Source of the DNA: Oscillospiraceae bacterium
GTDB lineage: Bacteria > Bacillota > Clostridia > Oscillospirales > Ruminococcaceae
Assembly (NCBI GenBank): GCA_020024155.1
Contig: JAHHUE010000004.1
Location: 1-52,706, forward strand
Length of the DNA: 52,706 bases
Direction of reading: 5' to 3'
Position 1 is the first letter of the stretch. The number at the start of each line of letters is the position of its first letter. Under the pieces are notes generated by a model, which did not search any database, was not told the DNA's origin, and was given only the letters and a program-made list of their open reading frames with translations. Positions 17,231-24,121 of the stretch are shown here, in pieces. The position numbers and the translations under genes were made by a program.

Positions 17231-19039
17231 TTAATCGTCATATTTTGGAAGAACTTTGCTTTCAGAAAAATCTTCCATATCAAGAGTAAGATTTGGGTTA
17301 TAGAATGGGTCTTTTAATAGAGTTTTTCCGTGCTTTGCCTGCAAACGCTGACGCTCTCCCTCAAATCTTGCTTTCTTTTCGCCTTTGGTATCACTTCCAC
17401 GAGATTTGCTCTCATGATGATAAGCCATAGCATAAGGCGTAAATAAAACTTGATATCCCATATCTCTTATACGCAAACAGAAGTCAACATCATTAAAAGC
17501 AACGGTAAATTCTTCATCAAGACCATTTGCCTTTTCAAAAGCCTCTTTTGTAACAAGCAGACAAGCAGCTGTAACGCAGGAAAGATTTTGCACACAGGAC
17601 AGACGAAACATATATCCGCTTTTTCCTCTGTGATGATATTTGTGGCTATGTCCGGCAAAGCCACCAAGACCAGTTATAACACCTGCGTGCTGAACAGTGT
17701 CATCAGGATAATAGAGCATTGCTCCAACTATACCAACATTTTTCTGCAAAGCAAGAGAAACCATTTCAGAAAGCCATTCTTTATTTATAATTTCAATATC
17801 GTTGTTAAGCATAAGGTACATATCGCCATTTGCGTTTGATATTGCAAAATTATTTATAGCAGAGAAGTTAAAACCACCATCATAGCATACAACTTTAATG
17901 TTATTGTGTTGTTTTTCAATGGTTTTATAATATTCAAAGGTATTGTTATCATTGCTGTTATTTTCTGCAATTATAATTTCAAAATTTTTGTAATCTGTTT
18001 TATCATAAATACTGTTTAGACATTTTGATAAATCATCAATGTGGTCTTTGTTTGGAATTATAATCGAAATAAGTGGTGTATTTGTAAGCTCGTAGTTTAT
18101 TTTATATGTTGAGCCAAACTGACCGGTTGTGGCTTTGCCTTTTACACCAATGCGAGCCAAATGGTCATCAAGAGCCTTTATAGCATTTTGTGTAACATAA
18201 GGTTTGGCATCAACACCGGCAGAAGTTGACTGAGAGTGAACTCTCCAATAGTAAAGAACTTTTGGTATATGATGAATTTTAATATCAGGCTGTTCACATA
18301 TTTTAAGGAATAAATCGTGGTCCTGAGCGCCGTTATAATCGTCGCACAAACCACCTGTTTTTTCATAAACCGATTTTCTTATACAAGCCAAATGACAGAT
18401 ATAATTACAGTTTGTAAGATAATAATAGCTGAAATCCGGTTTAAAGTGGGCAACAATTGGATTTGTGTAGTCAGTTTCAAATAAAGCCTCATCACTGTAA
18501 ATGAAATCTGCACAAGTTTCTTCAATTGCTTTTGCAACTTGATATAAGGCATCAGCAGATAGTATGTCATCGTGGTCACAAAGACAGATATATTCTCCCT
18601 TTGCCATATCAATAGCTTTTTGCTGATTACCTGCAATACCGTAGTTTTTACTAAGTTTAACATAGCTTATCTGTGGATTATTAAGGCTTTTTATATATTC
18701 ACCAACATAGCTGTGATTGTCGTCAGAAGCATCTGCAAGACATAGCTGTTTGTATTGATAGCTTTGGTTTAAAAAGCTGTCAATATATTGTTTAAGATGT
18801 GTTTTATCGGTATTAAAAAGAGGTGTAACAACACTGATAACACCATTTTCTATTTTTGAGCATTTAAAACTTTTCTGTTTTTCCAAAGCCTCTTTTGGAG
18901 GTAAAAATCTGCCTTTTTTCGCTTTCATTCTGCGTTTGAAAAAACCGGTTGCTCTTTTTAATGTACTGCTTATACCTTCTGTTTTTACATATTCAAAAAA
19001 CAGGGCTATAAGCTCTTTAAATCTTTTTATTTTAAGCAT
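17231..19039 (-). CDS. Double-domain GT2 glycosyltransferase (602 aa)
   Basis: Cytoplasmic glycosyltransferase with two GT-A (family 2) domains in tandem. After a basic 60-residue leader, domain 1 begins with VISVVTPLFNTDKTHLKQYI and carries its Asp motif in CLCDHDDIL. Domain 2 begins with LISIIIPNKDHIDDLSKCL and has LMLNNDIEII. The C-terminal HESKSRGSDT region is shared with its neighbour. The family builds O-antigen or rhamnan-like chains. Its start codon overlaps the stop of the upstream paralog (TAATG), implying translational coupling. The pair probably assembles a repeating surface polysaccharide exported by the adjacent ABC transporter. Confidence 0.9.
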   Translation of the reverse strand: MLKIKRFKELIALFFEYVKTEGISSTLKRATGFFKRRMKAKKGRFLPPKEALEKQKSFKCSKIENGVISVVTPLFNTDKTHLKQYIDSFLNQSYQYKQLCLADASDDNHSYVGEYIKSLNNPQISYVKLSKNYGIAGNQQKAIDMAKGEYICLCDHDDILSADALYQVAKAIEETCADFIYSDEALFETDYTNPIVAHFKPDFSYYYLTNCNYICHLACIRKSVYEKTGGLCDDYNGAQDHDLFLKICEQPDIKIHHIPKVLYYWRVHSQSTSAGVDAKPYVTQNAIKALDDHLARIGVKGKATTGQFGSTYKINYELTNTPLISIIIPNKDHIDDLSKCLNSIYDKTDYKNFEIIIAENNSNDNNTFEYYKTIEKQHNNIKVVCYDGGFNFSAINNFAISNANGDMYLMLNNDIEIINKEWLSEMVSLALQKNVGIVGAMLYYPDDTVQHAGVITGLGGFAGHSHKYHHRGKSGYMFRLSCVQNLSCVTAACLLVTKEAFEKANGLDEEFTVAFNDVDFCLRIRDMGYQVLFTPYAMAYHHESKSRGSDTKGEKKARFEGERQRLQAKHGKTLLKDPFYNPNLTLDMEDFSESKVLPKYDD

Positions 19040-20862
19040 TATCTGTACCCATAGTGTTCATATAACAATGTAAAATGTGGATTATAGTAAATATCGCCAT
19101 AATTAAAATATTTTTGCCATTTTTCTGCAAATCTTGATTTTTCACCCTCATATCTAGGGTTTGGCTTGTCTGTATCAGAGCCACGAGATTTACTTTCATA
19201 GTGTATGCCCTCTGCATAAGGAGTATACACATTCAAGTAGCCTTTATCAAAAAGTCTAAGGCAAAAATCAATATCGTTATATGCAACTGCAAAATTTTTT
19301 TCATCCAAAGGATTTTCTTTGTAAAGATTAGTTTTTACCATAAGACAAGCACCAGTAACTGCCATATAGTTTTGTGCAGTTACAAGACGATACATATGCC
19401 CTGGGTTTTCCTTTGCGTTTTGCAAGCCTTTGTGGCTGTGTCCAGCAGAACCGTTTATACCAATAACAACACCTGCGTGTTGGAGAGTTCCGTCCGGATA
19501 ATAAAGTTTTGCACCAACTGCACCAACATCTTTTCTTTGGCTGTACATAAGCATTTCTGCAAGAAAATTGTCTTCAATAAATTCCACATCGTTGTTCAGC
19601 AGTAAAATATGGTCGCCTTTGGCAAATTCTGCACCAAAATTACAGATAGCAGAAAAGTTAAATCCACCTTTGTAATAGACAACTTTAAGATTTGGATAAA
19701 GTTGCTGAGCTTGTTTGTAAAATTCAAATGTTTCAGCTTTTTCACTGTTGTTTTCTACAACAATTATTTCTACATTGTCCCAACCACCTTTTTCTTTAAT
19801 AGATGCAAGGCAACGAGATAAATCTTCAATATTGTCCTTGTTTGGAATAATTATATTGATTAAAGGATTGCCCTCAATATCATATTTTACACGATAACTT
19901 CCTGGCCATTTCTGTATAAAAACCTCGCCTTTAAGACCAATGCGTTGAAGATGGTCTGCAATAGCTTTTCTGCCGGATTCAAAAGCATACATTTTTGTGC
20001 TCATATCATTTGCAGTGCTGTCTGCATGTCCACGCCAATAGTATAAAACTTTTTGTATGTGATAAACGCATTTTGCCTGCTCAGTCAAACGCAAAGTTAA
20101 ATCGTAGTCCTGTGCGCCGTCATATTTTTTATCTTCGTAAGCACCAACTTTTTCAAAAAGTTCACGGCTGAACACCAAAAAGTGAGTAATATAATTTACA
20201 CCACGGAGAGAATCGGGAGCATAGTCACCTTTGAAGTGATATTGAATAACCTTTTTTAAATCGCCATTTAAAGTTATTTCATCAGAATAAAGCACATCTG
20301 CGTGATGTTCATTTATAGCTTTTACATTTTCATAAAGAGCATTTGGCAAAATAACATCGTCATGGTCAAGAAGAGCAATATAATCGCCTGTGCAGTGAGA
20401 AAAACCAAAGTTTGTGTTTTCAGCTATGCCAAGATTTTTCTCCATTACAACATAAGTGAAACGGCTGTCTTTTTGTGCTTTTTTCTCAATTTCCGGATAG
20501 TTGCCACTTGCGTTTACCAGCACCAGTTGCCAGTTTTGATAGCTTTGTTTTTCAACGCTGTTTACCATTTCCATAAGGAATTTTTTTGGAGTGTTATACA
20601 GTGGAACAACAATGCTTATTTTTGGCATATAAGGGAAAGTGGTATTTCTCTGAGCTTTAAGGTCTTTTTTAAGTGGAATGTCACTGCGATATTGCCACAC
20701 TTCTCTTCTAAGCATAAGATTTATACGAAACTCAACTTTTTTCCAAGTTGCCTCTAAGCCTTGATTTTTTATGGAGTTATAACCTCTTTTTGAAAGCTGA
20801 GCAACTCTTTTTACATTGAGATTTCTTTTTAAAAACTTCAATGGACTATCTTGAATATCCAT
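19039..20862 (-). CDS. Double-domain GT2 glycosyltransferase, paralog (607 aa)
   Basis: Same architecture as the next gene: leader, GT-A domain 1 (ISIVVPLYNTPKKFLMEMV; ALLDHDDVI) and GT-A domain 2 (LINIIIPNKDNIEDLSRCLA; LLLNNDVEFI), and the C-terminal YESKSRGSDT segment. The similarity extends over the full length, so the two arose by tandem duplication and have probably diverged in donor or acceptor use. GGAG lies upstream of the start, and a strong promoter (20938-20910) drives the pair. The substrate sugars are not deducible; the nearby rfbC makes rhamnose a reasonable candidate. Confidence 0.9.
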   Translation of the reverse strand: MDIQDSPLKFLKRNLNVKRVAQLSKRGYNSIKNQGLEATWKKVEFRINLMLRREVWQYRSDIPLKKDLKAQRNTTFPYMPKISIVVPLYNTPKKFLMEMVNSVEKQSYQNWQLVLVNASGNYPEIEKKAQKDSRFTYVVMEKNLGIAENTNFGFSHCTGDYIALLDHDDVILPNALYENVKAINEHHADVLYSDEITLNGDLKKVIQYHFKGDYAPDSLRGVNYITHFLVFSRELFEKVGAYEDKKYDGAQDYDLTLRLTEQAKCVYHIQKVLYYWRGHADSTANDMSTKMYAFESGRKAIADHLQRIGLKGEVFIQKWPGSYRVKYDIEGNPLINIIIPNKDNIEDLSRCLASIKEKGGWDNVEIIVVENNSEKAETFEFYKQAQQLYPNLKVVYYKGGFNFSAICNFGAEFAKGDHILLLNNDVEFIEDNFLAEMLMYSQRKDVGAVGAKLYYPDGTLQHAGVVIGINGSAGHSHKGLQNAKENPGHMYRLVTAQNYMAVTGACLMVKTNLYKENPLDEKNFAVAYNDIDFCLRLFDKGYLNVYTPYAEGIHYESKSRGSDTDKPNPRYEGEKSRFAEKWQKYFNYGDIYYNPHFTLLYEHYGYR

Positions 20863-20909
20863 ATATTATGTAAGCTCCTTTAAAAATAGACATATTTATA
20901 TATCATATT

Positions 20910-20938
20910 ATTATATCATAAAGTGATAAAAATGTAAA
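20910..20938 (-). promoter_or_regulatory. Sigma-A promoter of the GT2 pair
   Basis: Minus strand: TTTACA (20938-20933), 17-base spacer, TATAAT (20915-20910). It lies between the upstream terminator and the first GT2 gene, so this is a separate unit from rfbC-wzm-wzt. Confidence 0.8.
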
Positions 20939-20949
20939 TTTGAGCAAAA

Positions 20950-20974
20950 AAATAGAGGGGTTGTCCCTCTATTT
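20950..20974 (-). terminator. Terminator of the rfbC-wzm-wzt operon
   Basis: AAATAGAGGG / CCCTCTATTT stem followed by a run of T on the minus strand. Confidence 0.9.
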
Positions 20975-20980
20975 AAAAAT

Positions 20981-21718
20981 TTAATATTTACTGCTGTATG
21001 CGTCACATACAGTTTGTGCGTCACCAGACATAATAACTTTGCCTTTTTCAAGCCAAGTTGCCTTGTTGCACATTCTTTTAACTTGGTCAATTGAGTGGCT
21101 TACAAAAATAACTGTTGTACCACTGTCCAAAAGTTCTTTCATTCTTGCTTCGCATTTTTCCTGAAAAGCATAGTCGCCGACAGACAAAATTTCATCAGCT
21201 ATAAGAATATCAGGTCTTGTTGCAGTTGCAATAGCAAAAGCGATACGAGCAACCATACCAGAAGAATAGTTTTTCAAAGGAACATCCAAAAAGTCGTGAA
21301 GTTCGGAAAAATCAACTATATCGTCAAATTTTTCCATCATATGTTGTTTGGAAAAGCCTAAAACAGCACCGTTGAGAAAAATATTTTCCCTTGCAGTAAG
21401 GTCCATATCAAAGCCTGCGCCAAGCTCTATAAGCGGAGCAATTGTACCATTTACAGTTACAGAGCCTTTTGTTGGTTTAAAAACACCTGCAACAGTTTTG
21501 AGCAAAGTGGATTTACCACTGCCGTTTATACCTACAAGACCGTAAAAATCGCCTTTTTCAATTTCAATATTTACATCGTTAAGTGCCCAAAATTCCTCAA
21601 AATGCAAAGAACCTTTTGCAAATTTTAAAAAATATTCTTTAAGAGAGTCCACTCTTTCTTTTGCAAGGTTAAATCTGATACCTAAATGGTCAACATTGAC
21701 CATAACTTCTTTGCTCAT
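20981..21718 (-). CDS. Polysaccharide ABC exporter ATPase, Wzt/TagH-like (245 aa)
   Basis: ATP-binding subunit of a polysaccharide or teichoic-acid-type exporter. Walker A GINGSGKST (63-71), signature LKNYSSGMVARIAFAIA, and Walker B DILIADEILSVGD are present; SSGM in place of SGGQ is typical of Wzt/TagH/KpsT. The protein ends soon after the nucleotide-binding domain, so it lacks the C-terminal carbohydrate-recognition domain of O9a-type Wzt. GGAGA lies before the start, and it follows the permease by 9 bases. It energises export of the undecaprenyl-linked chain built by the neighbouring GT2 enzymes (inference from context). Confidence 0.94.
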   Translation of the reverse strand: MSKEVMVNVDHLGIRFNLAKERVDSLKEYFLKFAKGSLHFEEFWALNDVNIEIEKGDFYGLVGINGSGKSTLLKTVAGVFKPTKGSVTVNGTIAPLIELGAGFDMDLTARENIFLNGAVLGFSKQHMMEKFDDIVDFSELHDFLDVPLKNYSSGMVARIAFAIATATRPDILIADEILSVGDYAFQEKCEARMKELLDSGTTVIFVSHSIDQVKRMCNKATWLEKGKVIMSGDAQTVCDAYSSKY

Positions 21719-21727
21719 CTTAATCTC

Positions 21728-22519
21728 CTAAATGTAAAGAATAAATTGGTCCTGACCTTTTTTGAAAGTTTTTAGACCGATAAACATAGCCACAACAGCA
21801 CATAATGCACATACAAGAATATGGTTTAAGCTGAAAAATTCTCCACGCAAAACAACTTGTCTAAATGCGTCAATATACCAGTAAAGTGGATTAAAGTTAA
21901 TAAGAACCTGCATAACAGTGCCATCAAGAATACTTGTTGGGTAAAAAATTGCAGAAGCATACATAAGAGCTGTTGTAAATACGCTCCAAAGATGAATTAT
22001 ATCTCTAAAAAATATTGCAGCAGATGATAGAAACAATCCAACGCCAAGGCTAAAAATAAAAAGCATAATAAGTGGATAAACAGCCAAAAAGATAGTTGGG
22101 TGGAAAGGTGCTCTTGTAACAATCATAACCATTATAAGAGCAATTAGAGAAAAACTCATATTTATAAAAGCAAAACAGGATTTTTCAAGTGGAAAAATAT
22201 ATTTTGGCACATATACTTTTTTAATAAGAGGAGAGTAACCAATAACGCTTTCCATTGACATAGAGGTGCTTTCTGTAAAGTAAGTAAACAAAAGCTGACC
22301 ACTCAAAAGATATACAGGGTAGTTTTCAATGTTGTTTTTAAATACAAAAGAGAACACCATTGTAAGAACAATCATCATCAATAATGGATTAAGTACGCTC
22401 CATAAAATGCCAAGTGTGCTGCGACGATATTTAACTTTTATATCTCTCTGGATAAGATTTTGCAATAAAAATCTATATTTAAAAAACATTTTAAATCGGT
22501 ATTTATATTGGTTAATCAT
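21728..22519 (-). CDS. Polysaccharide ABC exporter permease, Wzm/TagG-like (263 aa)
   Basis: ABC-2-type membrane subunit with about six helices. Hallmarks are the N-terminal LLQNLIQRDIKVKYRRSTLG, followed by ILWSVLNPLLMMIVLTMVFS, and the C-terminal NPLYWYIDAFRQVVLRGEF. The length fits the family. Its ribosome site lies inside the end of rfbC (gap of 3 bases), so the genes are co-translated. It partners the ATPase that follows. Confidence 0.95.
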   Translation of the reverse strand: MINQYKYRFKMFFKYRFLLQNLIQRDIKVKYRRSTLGILWSVLNPLLMMIVLTMVFSFVFKNNIENYPVYLLSGQLLFTYFTESTSMSMESVIGYSPLIKKVYVPKYIFPLEKSCFAFINMSFSLIALIMVMIVTRAPFHPTIFLAVYPLIMLFIFSLGVGLFLSSAAIFFRDIIHLWSVFTTALMYASAIFYPTSILDGTVMQVLINFNPLYWYIDAFRQVVLRGEFFSLNHILVCALCAVVAMFIGLKTFKKGQDQFILYI

Positions 22520-22522
22520 AAA

Positions 22523-23089
22523 TTAGTACTCCGCAAACTCGCTGAAAGTTTGTTCTGTAAAAGGGGTGTGAATTTTATCTTTTTCACTTAATTTTAATTC
22601 ACAGTCAACCTTAGGCCACTTAACATTAACTGTTGGGTCGTTGTATGGTATACCACCTTCGGCAGAAGGGTTATACACATCAGTGCATTTATACACAAAT
22701 TCAGCCTCATCGCTGAGAACAAGAAAACCATGAGCAAATCCCTCAGGAACATAGAATTGCATTTTATTTTCTTCGCTAAGAGTTACACCAAACCATTTAC
22801 CAAAAGTTTTGCTGTTTGGACGGCAGTCAACTGCAACATCAAAAACTTCTCCTTTGATAACTCTTACAAGCTTGCCCTGAGTATTTTCTTTTTGAAAATG
22901 AAGACCACGCAAAACACCTTTGGAGCTTTTTGAGTGGTTGTCCTGCACAAATTCTTTGTCAATTCCGGCAGCAGAAAATTCATTTTTATGATAAGTTTCC
23001 ATAAAAAAGCCACGGTTATCGCCAAAAACTGTTGGCTTGATAACAACAAGGCCTTCAATTTCATTTTTTATAAATTCAAACTTAGCCAT
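22523..23089 (-). CDS. rfbC: dTDP-4-dehydrorhamnose 3,5-epimerase (188 aa)
   Basis: Cupin-fold epimerase converting dTDP-4-dehydro-6-deoxy-glucose to dTDP-4-dehydro-rhamnose, the third step to dTDP-L-rhamnose. The family motifs are present: GDNRGFFMETYHKNEF, FVQDNHSKSSKGVLRGLHFQ (with the catalytic His) and FYVPEGFAHGFLVLSD. GGAGAT precedes the start. The companion rfbA, rfbB and rfbD genes are not in the window. Placement ahead of the exporter suggests the exported glycan contains rhamnose or a related deoxysugar. Confidence 0.95.
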   Translation of the reverse strand: MAKFEFIKNEIEGLVVIKPTVFGDNRGFFMETYHKNEFSAAGIDKEFVQDNHSKSSKGVLRGLHFQKENTQGKLVRVIKGEVFDVAVDCRPNSKTFGKWFGVTLSEENKMQFYVPEGFAHGFLVLSDEAEFVYKCTDVYNPSAEGGIPYNDPTVNVKWPKVDCELKLSEKDKIHTPFTEQTFSEFAEY

Positions 23090-23180
23090 TTTATCTCCTA
23101 AACAAATAGTTATATTTCTTTTTTTGCATAAGTATACAATTTACATAATACCATAAATAGATAATTTTTTCAACAAAAAA

Positions 23181-23202
23181 GGAGCTTTATTATTAAAGCC
23201 CC
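23181..23202 (-). terminator. Terminator of spoIIQ
   Basis: GGGGCTTTA / TAAAGCTCC (minus-strand reading, one G-T pair) with ATAA loop and T-run. Confidence 0.88.
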
Positions 23203-23221
23203 ATTTTTGTTATTTTTCTAT

Positions 23222-23959
23222 TTAATTTGCAGAAGAAAGGTAATTGTTTGGGTTTTGGTATTGTCCATTTTTGATAAATTCTATATGCAAATGACTTTCA
23301 TCACTTGTTTCAAGCGGGATATCGCCAACAACGCCGATAGATTCTCCCTGAGAAATCTGGTTTCCTTTTTTAACAAGAATATTATCGCCAAGGCCACAAT
23401 ATCTTACAATAACATCATTGCTTTCAACCTCAACAACATTGCCAAGCATACCGTCAATATAAATATCCTTAACAACACCGCTCATACCGGCTTTAACAGC
23501 AACATCCTTGTTTGCTCTTATGTCAATACCATTATGTGTACGCCAGTCGCCAAGAGTTTTATTGTATATAAGCTCGTCCGCAGAGAAAGCTGCACATATT
23601 TTACCTGCAACAGGCATCATAAAACCTGTTTCTTTTGGTTCTTCCTTTGGTACATTTTCTGCTTTTGTTTCTGTTTCTTTGGCAGTATCCGGTTTTTTTG
23701 GTTCTTCCTTTGGTTTTGGTGTTTGTGCAGGTTTTAAAGGCACATTGTCTGCCTCTTTCTGCACATCTTTGGTTTGCTCTTGTGAGGAGGATATATCTGA
23801 TTGAGGATTTTCTATTTTCTGATTATTCAGTTTGTTGTTTATGTCATTTACAGTATGGATTGATAACCCCGCTGCTCCAATAACACAAAGAACAAGAACA
23901 GCTATAACAGCATTACCTTTTACAGAGTCTCCAAAAGAGCCAAAAAGCTTTTTCTTCAT
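23222..23959 (-). CDS. spoIIQ: SpoIIQ-like M23 peptidase-domain protein (245 aa)
   Basis: Forespore membrane protein whose LytM domain interacts with mother-cell SpoIIIAH across the intermembrane space during engulfment. There is one membrane helix (about 16-34), a Pro/Lys/Glu-rich linker (about 50-110), then the LytM/M23 domain. IYNKTLGDWRTHNGIDI is the SpoIIQ-type region. The zinc ligands H142, D146 and H225 (in HLH) are all present, unlike in Bacillus subtilis but as in Clostridia. AAAGGAG precedes the chosen start; a longer in-frame extension has no ribosome site. A forespore-type promoter is plausible at 24021-23994. An ordinary wall M23 peptidase is the alternative. Confidence 0.8.
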   Translation of the reverse strand: MKKKLFGSFGDSVKGNAVIAVLVLCVIGAAGLSIHTVNDINNKLNNQKIENPQSDISSSQEQTKDVQKEADNVPLKPAQTPKPKEEPKKPDTAKETETKAENVPKEEPKETGFMMPVAGKICAAFSADELIYNKTLGDWRTHNGIDIRANKDVAVKAGMSGVVKDIYIDGMLGNVVEVESNDVIVRYCGLGDNILVKKGNQISQGESIGVVGDIPLETSDESHLHIEFIKNGQYQNPNNYLSSAN

Positions 23960-23993
23960 GGTGTCTCCTTTCAAAAAAATAAATTCTGTGTAT

Positions 23994-24021
23994 ATTGTTT
24001 GCAAAACTTTAAAGGTTATTC
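23994..24021 (-). promoter_or_regulatory. Candidate sigma-F/sigma-G promoter of spoIIQ
   Basis: Minus strand: GAATA (24021-24017), 14-base spacer, GCAAACAAT (24002-23994), close to the sigma-F pattern GywTA / GgnrAnAAT. It lies about 35 bases before the start codon. The match is by eye only. Confidence 0.4.
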
Positions 24022-24121
24022 ACTTAAATGAGATATAAATTTTAATTTAATAAATAAATTTATTATGGTATAATTATAAAACATGGGAAAGTTTAAAATA
24101 TTGCCGTTAAAGGAGAAATAA

